Shown here piece by piece: positions 41,443 through 51,548 of a DNA stretch of 64,000 nucleotides. Origin of the DNA: Prorocentrum cordatum (Eukaryota; Sar; Dinophyceae; Prorocentrales; Prorocentraceae); NCBI GenBank assembly GCA_963575745.1, contig CAUYUJ010016059.1, forward strand, positions 1,316,349-1,380,348, read 5' to 3'. A model generated the notes under the pieces. The model saw only the letters and a list, made by a program, of their open reading frames with translations. It made no database searches and was not told the DNA's origin. Each line of letters starts with the position of its first letter. Within the stretch, counting starts at the first letter, position 1. The position numbers and the translations under genes were made by a program.

Positions 41443-41819
41443 GAGCCGTTTTCTTGGACGGACCTGGGGCTCGGTAAGACCCCCTAGCGTCCCACACCTC
41501 CGACGCTGCGATTGCCTCCGGGGCCCAGCAAGGTCCCCTAGCCGCTAGGCCGAAAATGGTCCAAACGAATCCATCGTGCCGACGAGAAGCGGTCTGGGAG
41601 AGGGTGAGGGCGGAAGAGGATGAGGAGGACGGAACGTGAAAAGTTGGAGGAGGTGGAGGTGGAGAGATAGAGAGGGCTGACTGACAACCATGCCAGGGTC
41701 GCTAAACATGTCTGGAGAAGAAGGTCCGCCGGGCGTTGCCAGAGGGATGCCCGGCCCGAGGTGCTCCCAGGATTTCCAAGGAGGCCCCCCTGCGTCCACG
41801 GGCTCCAGCACGGATCGAA

Positions 41820-41970
41820 AGGCTGGGGACTGGGGAAAGCAAAACGTAACGATACCGCTACTCCCCGGATCTTTCCCAGGGTGCGTTCTGACCAGAATTT
41901 CGAGGCGAACCCATGCGTGGCGACGAGGGATTCCCAGGAGGTCCAAACAGGGGGAAAACGGGCGAAGTGC
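41820..41970. repeat. dispersed repeat R3, copy 3
   Basis: Contains aaaacgtaacgataccgcta then ctccccggatctttcccagg, gtgcgttctgaccagaattt and cgacgagggattcccaggag, aligned end to end with the 18560 copy. Minus-strand reading WESLVATHGFASKFWSERTL. Confidence 0.6.
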
Positions 41971-42329
41971 AGCGGTATGGGTCCCTGTTCCTCCTCTGAG
42001 GGACACGCTCGGCAGCACAACACTCCTCGGGGGCACCTCTTCGACCCAGCGGAGGAATGATCCGGACCTCCACCACCTTTGGTGCAGCCACGAGGGCCCG
42101 CTTCTCGGCCCTTGGAGGTCGGTTTCGCCGTGGGTGGTAAAAACAAATTGCACTACCGAGGACCCCCACATACATATCTTATGGTATGTGCGCACCAAGC
42201 AACGAGCAACTGCGACCTTTCTGTTAGGTATCCTGGCGCTCCGAGCCGGCTTGAGCCAAAGTGTTTGCAGATCTGGATGCTGCGCAAACCCCTGCTAATG
42301 CAACTGATGGAATGCAACGGCGAGACCTG

Positions 42330-42790
42330 CCCCCATACGCACCCCCCGTGAGGTTCGAGAAAAAGCTACGCCTGCCACGCCTTGCGACCCGGGGACGGAT
42401 AGAGACCGCGGTGAGGAACCACCTCCTGCGCACCCCCTCTGGTGTCGAGAAAATGCCACGCCTGCCACGCCCCGTGACCTGGGGACGGTGTCGAGAAAGC
42501 CTGCCACGCCCCGCGACCTGGGCACGGATAGAGACCGCTGTGAGGGACCACCCCCTGCGCACCCCCTTTGGTGTCGAGAACGTGCCACGCCTGCCACGCC
42601 CCGCGACCCAGGGACGGATAGAGACCGCGGTGAGTGACCACCCCACGCACCCCGTCTGGTGTCGAGAAAGTGCCACGCCTGCCACGCCCCGCGACCCAGG
42701 GACTGCTAGAGACCGCGGTGAGGGACCACCCCCTGCGCACCCCCCTCTGGTGTCGACAAAGTGCCACGCCTGCCACGCCTTGCGAATCTT
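42330..42790. repeat. ~90-bp tandem array, about five copies
   Basis: Unit: tgagggaccaccccctgcgc then acccccttTggtgtcgagaa, gtgccacgcctgccacgccc, gcgacccagggacggataga, gaccgcgg. Copies begin near 42345, 42415, 42535, 42625 and 42715; one partial copy is wedged in at about 42480-42510. Frames on both strands stay open through it. Confidence 0.8.
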
Positions 42791-42799
42791 GCGCGCGTG

Positions 42800-43021
42800 T
42801 GCTGCGTGATGTGCGTGTCATGTGTATGATGCGTGTGCAGCTGTATCTGGACGTGTGTCTCCTGTGGGTGCCCAATATGTGTCATGTGTATGATGCGCGC
42901 GCGGTTGTATCGGGGCTTGTGTCTCACGTGGGTGCCCAGCATGTTGCGCATACGTCGTGGGTGTGTGATGCAGTGAACACGCCAGGCGTGCACTGGCGTT
43001 GTTAGTGTGTGTGTGTGTGTA

Positions 43022-43073
<52 letters not shown>

Positions 43074-43230
43074 TGTGTGTGTGTGTGTGTGTATGTGTGT
43101 GTGCGAGTGTGTGCCTGCGTGCGGCTGAATGTAGACGCGTGTCTCATGTGCGTGACGTGCATGTGTTGCGCGTGTACGAGGCGAGAAAGGAAAAGGAGGT
43201 GAGGAGGGAGAAGGGAGAGAGGTGAGTGGG
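42800..43230. repeat. GTGT/GCGT microsatellite and degenerate GTG-rich flanks
   Basis: (GT)n at 43001-43036, (GCGT)n at 43038-43072, (GT)n to 43102. The flanks (42800-43000) hold two degenerate copies of a roughly 75-bp unit (gtgtgcagctgtatctggac… / gcgcgcggttgtatcgggg…). The 388-codon minus frame that runs through here is not taken as a gene. Confidence 0.8.
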
Positions 43231-43234
43231 TGAG

Positions 43235-44220
43235 TAAGACGCGGGTGCGCCGTGGGTGGGAAGAAAACAGTAACCCCACTAAATATGTTGGGGAAACAAC
43301 AGAAATCAAACACCGGTCCACGGAGAGGGGTCCAAACCTCGGAAAACGTGGGGATCCGACGTCACGAATCTCGGGAAGTCTGGAGATCCGACGTAACGAA
43401 AAGACTGCAGCATCGAGAAAGATCACGACCAGAGTCCTGGACCCCATATTTCTGCGTCGACTTTGCCGAGCAGGATCAACCTGTGACGGTGCCTGGATAC
43501 GGGCGAACAACCTCAGTGCGAAAACAAAACTGCAACGCCCCGATCTCAAGGAAATCGGCACGCCTGATGTCAAGGAGCACGCCTCAGGTTCTGTTCGCAA
43601 GCGTTTTTTATTCTGGGCTTCGACATTTGGCCGAAGGACGGGGGAGAGGGCGGAGCCTGAGTCTTGGCCGGTGCTTAGTCGATCTGCTTTTACCAGTCGC
43701 GCAAGCAGACTGGGGGTGCGGGGGTCCTGACCAGTCGCCAGAAACCAGCCGCCAAAAGCAGCCAAGATCTGGTCTACGGAAGGGGGGGGCGGGGGCCCGC
43801 GCCGATCGGCAGAACAACAAATGAAAGAACAGCAACTGTGGACCTGCTCTGGCTTGTCATGCACTGCCCTGCCAGACCAAGCCGCGTGCGCCCGACATTG
43901 CGAGCCCCCGCCGCCGAGGGGCCGCTCGGGCCAGACAGCTGGAGAGAAAGCGATGCGGCACCACGCAGCAAGGCAAAACCACACCGGTTCCCTCCCCCCC
44001 TGCCTCCTCCTCCTCGTCCTCCCTCAGCGGTGCGTCGTGGCTGAGCACGCCCTCGAGGCGCCCAACTGATGTGCTGCTCGGGATAAGAGGTTGTGTCGCT
44101 CGCGTGCGATCGCCGCGCTCCAGTCCAAAGCAGGCCAGACCTCCGTCGCCTGTTGGTCCCGGGGCCCGGGAGCGGAGCCTGTAGGTCGAACAGGTGAAAC
44201 AACCGCTGGTTGTGCTGTCC
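43235..44220. other. no gene resolved
   Basis: Unique sequence, open on several frames. A plus frame (43230-43730) reads ISGSLEIRRNEKTAASRKIT with fair composition. None stands out. Confidence 0.3.
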
Positions 44221-44224
44221 GGCG

Positions 44225-44400
44225 GCGAGCCCAGGGAGAAGAAGCGAGAAGGGGCGGGCCTTCTCAGAAGAATCGGAAGTCCCCCGGCCTTCTGTGATGT
44301 GTCCTCAGCCCTCTGCGAAGACATAAAAAACAACTTCTTCTGAGAAGCCCCGCCGCCTTCTGAGAAGGCCGTCTCCTTCTCGCTTCCCCCCCTCGCTCGA
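44225..44400. mobile_element. CCTTCTCAGAAGG-family TIR element
   Basis: Left: cccagggagaagaagcgaga then aggggcgggccttctcagaag. Right: cttctgagaaggccgtctcc then ttctcgcttccccccctcg. Reverse-complementing the right end gives ggggggaagcgagaaggaga then cggccttctcagaag, an excellent match to the left. Best-preserved ends of this family in the window; about 175 bp. Confidence 0.7.
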
Positions 44401-44559
44401 CGCCGACAGGACGCAGACGCGTCGTCCTCGTCGGGCCTGTGGGCGGAACGTCCAGCGCGCACGCCGCATGCCCGTGTGCGGAAGCTGGCCCACGGGCAAG
44501 CTACAGGCCCAGGCCTGCGGCCCCTGCTCCCGGGGGCACGGTCCTGCACAGGGCGTTCC

Positions 44560-44760
44560 GGGAAGGGCCGCGGCTTCGGCGCACCCTCGCCGTCGCTGGG
44601 AGGTGGCGGAAGGCCGGCGGGAGCCTGCGGAGGTAAAACGGCGGCGGGCGCGCTGACAGACGGCCGGCGGAAGCCTGTTGAGGTAAGATGGCGGCGGGCG
44701 CGCCAACAGAAGGCCGCGGAAGCCGGCTTCGGCGCACCCTCGCCGAGTGGAAGCCCCGCT
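44560..44760. repeat. GC-rich nested direct repeats
   Basis: ggccggcgggagcctgcgga then ggtaaaacggcggcgggcgc recurs 54 bp later as ggccggcggaagcctgttga then ggtaagatggcggcgggcgc. ggcttcggcgcaccctcgcc occurs at both edges, about 165 bp apart. Confidence 0.65.
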
Positions 44761-45014
44761 GGTTGGGATTACTGGGCTCCCGTCGCCGGAGGTCTCCGTC
44801 CCTGGCCCGTACGGCCGACCGGCCGGCCCTGGAGCGAGCGGTGGACCAGGAGCTTGAGGCGAGTCTGGCCGTGCAGCCGTGGGCCCCGAAAACCTGTGAA
44901 CATCTGGAGGAAGGACGGTGCCCAAAGGTCCGCGGCGATCCCCAGAGACATTCAAATTTTCCCGAGCGACCAGACGTGGCAAAACAGCTGAGGAAAGCAG
45001 AAACACTCCATCAA

Positions 45015-45895
45015 CATACATACATACATACATGCATACATACATACATACATACATACATACATACACAGACATACATACATACATACAGACAGACAGA
45101 CAGGCAGACAGACAGACAGACAGACAGTCAGACAGACAGACAGACAGACATACAGACATACAGGCATACAGACATACACATACATAGACGTACAGACATA
45201 CTCATACACACATACATACATACATACATACATACATACATACATACATACGTACATACATACATACATACATACATACATACATACACAGACATACATA
45301 CATACATACAGACAGACAGACAGACAGGCAGACAGACAGACAGACAGACAGACAGACATACAGACATACAGGCATACAGACATACACAGACATAGACGTA
45401 CAGACATACTCATACACACATACATACATACATACATACATACATACATACATACATACATACATACATACATACATACATACGTACGTACATACATACA
45501 TACATACATACATACATACATACATACACATGCATACAACGACATATCTATATATATACATATACACATACACACATACATACACACATACATACATACA
45601 TACATACATACATACATACATACATACATACATACATACATACATACATACATACATACATGAATGCATGCATACATACATGCATGCATACATACATACA
45701 TACATGCATGCATGCATACATCCATACATACACACATATGTACATACATGCGTGTATACATACATACACACACATACATGCATACATGCATACATACGTA
45801 CATACATACGTACATACATGCATGCATACATACATACACACATACATACATGCATACATACATACATGCGTACATACATGCATACATACATACGA
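45015..45895. repeat. ACAT/ACAG tetranucleotide array with a duplicated ~220-bp higher-order block
   Basis: About 880 bp of (ACAT)n with (ACAG)n islands. The compound block from the first cacagacatacatac to the catactcatacacacat phrase (about 45065-45212) recurs almost unchanged at about 45287-45420. A short TATATA patch lies at 45545-45560. Apparent Cys/Met/Tyr/Val frames (up to 311 codons) are artefacts. Confidence 0.9.
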
Positions 45896-45899
45896 CGAT

Positions 45900-46480
45900 T
45901 CTCGCACTTCCGCCGGCGCAGCCGCACTCGCCTGACGTCCGCCGGCCTCCGCCGCTAATCCCTGCAGCCCCCCTCTGTCAGGGGCGAGGCCCCCCTCTCC
46001 GGAGCGCCCCGCGTGCCTGCAGACCAGAGGCCGGAACCGCCGAGGATCCTCAGGACGCGTGTGCGCGCTGTGCGCGCGCTTGTCCACTGCAGCCCTCCAT
46101 TGCGACGCGGGCGGCGAGGCGAGGGCCGGCGCATGCCGAGTGGGGCAAATGCAAGCACACTTCTTGACGTCGCGGCCACGCGCCCGGCGGCGCGCGGCGC
46201 AGGTCAAGCCGCGGGCCAGACCAGCTCACGCAGCGTGAAGGAGCTTGATCACACCCATCGGGGATCGGCAGCAGCACTCGCGAGGGGGCAGTCGCGAGGG
46301 GAGAGAGGCGAGGAAGAACGGGGGAAAGAAGGGAAGAGGGGGGGGCCAGGGCCGAGGAGGCCCAGTGCGACAGCACAGCCGAGGCAACAAGCGAGGCGCA
46401 GAGGTAGGCGGCAACGGAAGCGGATGAGGATCGAGAGACAAGAAATAGTGAGGACAGCCGGGCCAGGCAGAAGCTCCTGG
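45900..46480. other. GC-rich, no gene resolved
   Basis: Arginine/alanine frames on both strands and a GA-rich tract at 46280-46350. Nothing recognised. Confidence 0.4.
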
Positions 46481-46549
46481 GTGAAACAGGAAGAGAGATA
46501 GGGAACACCCGAAACACAAACACACACACACACTCACACACAGTAACAC

Positions 46550-46765
46550 TGGGATAGCACACCTCCTGAAGATCATCGAACGAGATGAACCCTTCTGGCA
46601 TTGCCAGACAAGGGCAGATTTTGACGCCCGAAGTGAGTTCGGAAGATATAGGTACGAGGCCCAACAACAAATGTTCTTCAAAAGCGACAGCGGCCGCTGT
46701 TGGGCAGGCGGCCATATCTCTAAAATGGACAAGGCCCACGGCGGCACCGACAACGAATCCCGCTC
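46550..46765 (-). CDS. candidate exon, partial paralogue of the 23.7-kb sequence
   Basis: After catttgag|CG the minus frame reads AGFVVGAAVGLVHFRDMAAC, PTAAAVAFEEHLLLGLVPIS, SELTSGVKICPCLAMPEGFI, SFDDLQE, with a possible donor at GAG|gtgtgc (about 46562). The first 40 codons align in frame with AGVAVGAAADPARLRQKAAL … ASVGLRQHVLGRRAHCF of the EF-hand gene's first visible exon. The small-residue start could pack as a membrane helix. Function unknown. Confidence 0.4.
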
Positions 46766-47099
46766 AAATGATCTAGGAATGCTGCCAGTGTGTGTACCCA
46801 TTCTTCCATACCCATGTCGATCGTCCCGATCGGGACTGGTGATCGGGGAGCGCGGCCCCCGGCAGCAAGGACCTGCATGTTGAAGGACAGCGTCGGCAGG
46901 TAGGCTGCAAGGGAGGCGATGACGAGGCAGGTCCAGCCGACCTGCTTGCGCCCTGAGGCTCTCGTGGCCCCCCCGTGGCCCTCCCCTGCGACACTGCGAC
47001 ACGATGGGTCCAACAGCCATGCTCTAGAAAGGCGCACAACCGAGGACTAGGGCACAGGCGAACGCAGCAGAGAGACAGCGGGAGAGCCACCTCTGCCCC

Positions 47100-47290
47100 T
47101 CCTCCTCCTCCCCCCTGCTCCTGTTCCCCCCCCTCCCCCTCCTCCTCCTCCTCCTCCTCCTCCTCCTCCTCCTCCTCCTCCTCCTCCTCCTTCCTCTCCT
47201 TTCTCTCCCTGGCCCTGCCCTTCCTCCTCCTCCTCCTCCTCCTCCTCCTCCTCCTCCTCCTTCTCCTCCTCCTCCTCCTGCTCCTCGGAG
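47100..47290. repeat. (CTC)n tract
   Basis: Near-pure CTC triplets over about 150 bp, broken once around 47195-47225. Confidence 0.9.
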
Positions 47291-47589
47291 GGAGCAAGAA
47301 TAATGTCAACGACACGCCTCCGTGGGGAACCTCATACTGCGGAAGAGGCACCAGGTCTTCGCACAGAACAGCCACGGCGTAGAAAGCTGACGGGCTCACA
47401 GCGGCGGCGTGTCATTGATACAGCTAGCCCCTCCCGGCTATCCTCTCCTGCCCCCACCCTGGCTCGCTCCTTGCTTCCTCCTCGTTCCAGCTCGCCGCGC
47501 AGCTCCACGCCCCCAGCGGCGGAGAGGGGCGGAGCGGGCATCGGGAGGCGGTGCCTAATTATGTTTGCTTGCCTCCTTGGGGCCAAGGT

Positions 47590-47905
47590 TTTCTCCTCCA
47601 CCTCCTCCTCCTCCTTTCACCGCCTCCTCCTCCTCCTCCTCGTCTCCTCCTCCTCCTCCTCCTCCTCCTCCTCCTCCTCCTCTCCGTTCACCTCCTCCTC
47701 CTCCTCCTCCTCCCACCGCCTCTCTGCTGCTGTCATGCTCAGAGACCTCCTTCGTCTCCTCCTCTTCCTCTTCCTCCTCCTCACCCTTCTCACCCCCCCC
47801 CCGTCCCTCCCTCTTCACCCTAGTCTTCCCCCCTTCTCCTCTTACTCTCCACCTTCTCCTCCTCCTCCTCCTCCTTTCACCTCCTCCTCCTCCTCCTCCT
47901 CCTCC

Positions 47906-47936
<31 letters not shown>

Positions 47937-48235
47937 ACTTCTCCTCCTTCTCCTCCTCCTCCTCCTCCTCCTCCTCCTATTCCTCCTCCTGCTCTTCCTC
48001 CTCCTCCCCAGAGCTCCGACGTCGTGATGTATGGCTCCACGTGTACCTCCTGGGCTATGTGTCTTCTCCCCAGTATTTGACATTTCACGACGCGAGGACA
48101 TATGGCTGCCCTGCTTCCCCTCCTCCTCCTCCTCCTCCTTCTCCTCCTCCTCCCCAACCTCCTTCTCCTCCTGCTGCTCCTCCCCAACCTCCTCCTCCTC
48201 CCCAACCTCCTCCTCCTCCCCAACCTCACTGCTGC
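47590..48235. repeat. long compound (CTC)n tract
   Basis: About 640 bp mostly of CTC triplets with C/T-rich interruptions, ending with ctccccaac repeats. One strand is almost purely pyrimidine. Confidence 0.9.
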
Positions 48236-48659
48236 TGACGAGGCTGAGCTCGTCCTCCTGTGGCTTCACGCAGGTCCCTGCACACCGCGCTGGGTTCAGG
48301 GAGGATCTCGCGTTTATCCGAAACTTGATCGGATCTGCCTCAGACGCGCCTCATCGATCCAGGGCGTTCCCGGGATGCCCGGCTCGTGCCGAGCGGCAAC
48401 CCGAGGCGTAAGCTAAAGCCAACTGGAGGGGGGGGGCGCGAGGTTCGAGGGAGCGCGGCCAGAGCTCGGCGAGAACGGAAGCCCTTGGCATGCTCGTCCT
48501 CCTCGAGCCTGGGCCGGCATGATGCTCCAGGGCTGCGTCCAGCCTACTCCGACGCCGATTCTCCTCGTCCTCCTCCTCGGCACGTGGAGGTCGATATCCA
48601 GGGGGGATGCCGATTGGGGAGGATGGCGAGGGGATAAAGGGGCGGATGACGGGTGGGAT

Positions 48660-48960
48660 GACGGCGAAGAGGAGGAGGATGAGGAGGAGAAGGAGGACGA
48701 GGAGCAGGAGGAGGAGGAGGAGCACGAGTAGGGGGAGGAGGAGGAGGAGGAGGAGGAGGAGGAGGAGGAGGAGGAGGAGGAAGAGTGGAGTAGGGGAGGA
48801 ATCACAAGATAGAGGAGCAGGACAGGGGTGACGAAGAAGAGAATAATGATAAGAAGGAGGAACAGACTGCAGAGAGGGACGGAGTTGGAGGAAGAGGTGG
48901 AATAGAGTGAGGAGGACAAGGATGATGATGAACAGCAGCAGCAGCAGCATCAGCAGAGGG
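48660..48960. repeat. (GAG)n tract and purine-rich flank
   Basis: GAG triplets at 48670-48790 in the opposite strand sense to the 47-48 kb tracts, followed by purine-rich sequence and an AGC/ATC patch near 48925-48960. Confidence 0.85.
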
Positions 48961-49039
48961 ATCACAATGTGGAGGATAAGGGGGGAGCAGGAGGGGTGGG
49001 GGGTAACAGGAGGACGACCAGTCTGAATGTACACCAGCC

Positions 49040-49230
49040 TCTGGCCTCAAGGTAGCGTGCCCCTCGAGGCACATGCTTGTTGCATGGGCATGTGTATCCT
49101 CGCATAAGGAACAAGTAGTAACAGGTCGGATGTCTGTTGGGCACGCTTCCTTGCCAACGCTCCACTGCAGGAATACGCAGCCATGCGTACGCATGTCGAA
49201 CATGAATGACGTCAACCCCGAAGGCGTTCC
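49040..49230 (-). CDS. candidate exon, downstream part of a gene split by the 49236 element
   Basis: Beginning right after the TIR element, the minus frame reads TPSGLTSFMFDMRTHGCVFL, QWSVGKEACPTDIRPVTTCS, LCEDTHAHATSMCLEGHATL. The C-x2-C … C-x3-H spacing could bind zinc. It is in phase with the minus frame on the other side of the element if the element is removed as a GC…AG intron (ACTCTAG|gcctcc … cctctag|GAACG). The plus strand is open too, so strand is not certain. Confidence 0.35.
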
Positions 49231-49235
49231 TAGAG

Positions 49236-49503
49236 GCCTCCTAGATGGGGTCCGAGTAGATGGGGTATGAGGATCGGGCCGCATTGCCGATACATCGGCG
49301 ATGCATCGGCGATGCATCGGCGATGCATCGGTGATGCATCGGCGATGCATCGGTGATGCACATGCGATGCATAGTCGACGTCGGCGATGCATCGGCGACG
49401 TCGACGTGAAGCAACTCGGGCCCCACATCGAGCCGCATCGCCGATGCATCGCCGATGCGGCGCCATCCTCCGACCCCATCTACTCGGACCCCATCCAGGA
49501 GGC
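49236..49503. mobile_element. 268-bp TIR element with TSD CTAGAG, interrupting an open frame
   Basis: CTAGAG flanks both sides (49230-49235 and 49504-49509). The ends are about 75-bp inverted repeats: gcctcctagatggggtccga then gtagatggggt … against gcctcctggatggggtccga then gtagatggggt …. The centre is a run of gatgcatcggc units, themselves nearly palindromic. No coding capacity. A related fragment lies at 4905-5100. Confidence 0.85.
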
Positions 49504-49509
49504 CTAGAG

Positions 49510-49812
49510 TTCCCACGTTTCCTTTGGTCAGGACACGTCGGCCGGTGCTGAAACACTGCGCAACAACGTGCGGACAACCCAAGACAAGGAGTCGGGGGCG
49601 ACAATGGGGGCGAACAGCCCGGTGGTCCATGCCGTCGGCGAGGCTTTCGGGCGAATGCGTGTAATGCCCGCCTTCGGGCTACTCGCCCCGATCGTCGCGC
49701 GAGATATGGTGTCGAGCGGATTACCGAGAGACGTCGCGAGAGAAGCGGAAGCGGTGTGTCCTTCGGTCCTTCGACGGAAAGCGAGAACCCAACAATAGTC
49801 GATGCCGCACAT
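49510..49812 (-). CDS. candidate exon upstream of the 49236 element (both strands open)
   Basis: In phase with the 49040-49230 exon, the minus frame reads LLVLGCPHVVAQCFSTGRRV then LTKGNVGTL up to the element. A longer minus frame (49812-49528) reads IDYCWVLAFRRRTEGHTASA and TTGLFAPIVAPDSLSWVVRT. The plus strand alternatively reads AETLRNNVRTTQDKESGATM and FGRMRVMPAFGLLAPIVARD to a TAG. I cannot decide the strand from the sequence alone. Confidence 0.25.
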
Positions 49813-49854
49813 TACTGGACAGCGTAGTGATAATTGGCGGCGCGCAGAAGGGCG

Positions 49855-50040
49855 GTGGCGCGAGGGGGGGGACCTTCTAACAAGGCGGCGCGCTGCTCAG
49901 AAGGCAGGGGCCCTCGTAGAAGGGCTTGTAAGCTTCTCAAAAGGCTTGTAAGGAGCTAAGGAGGGTTTCTGAGAAGGCCCCTGGCTTCTTGGAACTTCCC
50001 CCCACTTCTTAGGAGGCCGCCCTCCTCGCGCTACCCCCTT
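49855..50040. mobile_element. CCTTCTNAGAAGG-family TIR element
   Basis: Left: gtggcgcgagggggggacct then tctaacaagg. Right, reverse-complemented: gtagcgcgaggagggcggcc then tcctaagaag. The interior holds further ttctcaaaagg, ttctgagaagg and ttcttggaa motifs. About 185 bp. Confidence 0.6.
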
Positions 50041-50095
50041 TTATGCGCGGCGCGGCGACAAAAGAATTACGCCCAGAGCCCTCGGCGCAGTGTGC

Positions 50096-50368
50096 CTACC
50101 CGTTTTGACAGAAGCTGGCCCGGTCCGTGGGAGCCCTGGGGGCCACGAGGCGGGGGCACAAGCGCCCCCATGAGTTTTCTCCCAACTGGGCTTCAACAGG
50201 ATAGGGCCTTAAATGACAAGGATTGCGTATTCCGAAACCTGCGCCGGCTTTGCTGGTGCACGGTTGTAGTCGCGCAATCATCTGTTGGATCGACGTTGGG
50301 GCAATTGCCGCCACAAAGCCAACATCTGAAAGGACGCTACACCATGTTGTTCTGGCGACGGCACCCAC
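50096..50368 (-). CDS. candidate coding stretch, possibly 3' part of the coiled-coil gene
   Basis: The minus frame reads ARTTWCSVLSDVGFVAAIAP then TSIQQMIARLQPCTSKAGAG, FGIRNPCHLRPYPVEAQLGE and continues to a stop near 50096. Natural composition, same strand as the exon at 50413-50507. Linkage is not shown. Confidence 0.25.
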   Translation of the reverse strand: MGAVARTTWCSVLSDVGFVAAIAPTSIQQMIARLQPCTSKAGAGFGIRNPCHLRPYPVEAQLGENSWGRLCPRLVAPRAPTDRASFCQNG

Positions 50369-50412
50369 TTTCTTCGCAACGGGGGCCCGAAATGCGGCGC
50401 GGGGCCCGTCAC

Positions 50413-50507
50413 CTCGGCGAGCGCCTCAAACGTCGCAGCCTCTTCGCGCAGCAGCCTGCCCGCCCACTCCCGCTCCACCTCCAGCTCCTGGACGTGCGCC
50501 ACAGCCT
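50413..50507 (-). CDS. 95-nt coiled-coil exon
   Basis: A strong pyrimidine tract and acceptor (cgcccctcttgcag|AG) and a donor (GCCGAG|gtgacg) bound a frame reading EAVAHVQELEVEREWAGRLL then REEAATFEALAE, an obvious amphipathic helix. It begins in codon phase 1, so it does not join directly to the phase-0 end of the 53064-53300 exon; at least one exon would lie between. Style (L-R-E-E, E-W-A-G-R) matches the 53-54.5 kb coiled-coil exons. Confidence 0.5.
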
Positions 50508-50659
50508 CTGCAAGAGGGGCGAGGGCGAGGGCGAGGACGAGCGAGGGAAGGAAAAGGTGGAGAGTGGGAGGAATGGACGGAGGAATCACAGGAATTACAG
50601 CCATCGCGTAGCGTAGCAAAAATTCAAGTCCGCAGCTCAAGCGATAATGCCCGACGCTC

Positions 50660-51110
50660 AGACTGACTGGACTTCAGGATCGAGGTCGCGACTGATCGTT
50701 TGTAGATTTTCGCGCCTTCCTGTGGCGATCGGTAACTGACATGGTTTACCCAATCCTCTGAGCTGGGACTGGCCGAGAAAGCAACAACAACAAATCTCTA
50801 AAATACCACAATCCAGGAGCATAGTGATACTCTCGGGCTTGCGAGGAGTGTGCGCAGCCTCCAACGATGTGCATCAAACGCCCTCTTAAACCCAAACCAC
50901 CCGACCATTCTCAGAGGCAAAAGCCTGGCACACACACGCACAATCACACACTGTTTAAACATTCGGCAGCGGTGGGAATTCTGGCGGACCCATTACACCT
51001 CGCACGCAGACTCCCGCTATCGCCCAGGGCGAGGGAGGCACGAAGCGAACAATAGTGGTGGGAGCGGCTGCGGCACAGGAAGGTGATGTCGAGGTGGAGA
51101 CGCCTCCTCC
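50660..51110. other. no gene resolved
   Basis: AT-richer unique sequence with a short CACACACGCACAATCACACA patch near 50935. Nothing recognised. Confidence 0.4.
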
Positions 51111-51111
51111 T

Positions 51112-51548
51112 AGGCAGGCTGCAAAGCTCCTTCCCGTCCTGCACGAGCGTCTGCTCGCGCAGCCACCTTCTCCGGTCTCGCGCTGAACGAAGCAGAAAGC
51201 CACCCGCAGTCGCCGCCGTCGCACAAGCAATGCCTTCTGCTTCACCATAGCCACACGATGTCGTTCGGTTTCACTGAGTCGCACGGCAATGGCCGCTTCG
51301 CCTGCTATGTGATCGACGAGAATACTGCCTGTTTCAATTCTCGTCGATCACATAGCAGGCGAAGCGGCCATTGCCGTGCGACTCAGTGAAACCGAACGAC
51401 ATCGTGTGGCTATGGTGAAGCAGAAGGCATTGCTTGTGCGACGGCGGCGACTGCGGGTGGCTTTCTGCTTCTTTCAGCGCGAGACCGGAGAAGGTGGCTG
51501 CGCGAGCAGACGCTCGTGCAGGACGGGAAGGAGCTTTGCAGCCTGCCT
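51112..51548. repeat. near-perfect 212-bp inverted duplication (palindrome) with 13-bp spacer
   Basis: The left arm 51112-51323 and right arm 51337-51548 are reverse complements with one mismatch seen (…gctgaacgaagcag versus …gctgaaagaagcag). The spacer is actgcctgtttca. Each arm encodes the same frame (VRLSETERHRVAMVKQKALL then VRRRRLRVAFCF[VF]QRETG) outward from the centre. Such identity means it is very recent, or an artefact of library or assembly. Confidence 0.9.

Noticed and set aside
42818-43984. 388-codon minus frame, the longest non-satellite frame after the EF-hand exons.
   Set aside because: Its second half is the GT/GCGT microsatellite (His/Thr repeats), and the first half shows no motif or natural composition; openness is explained by GC bias.
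44952-45927. Cys/Met/Tyr/Val frames up to 311 codons and their His/Thr/Ile counterparts.
   Set aside because: Translation of the ACAT/ACAG array.
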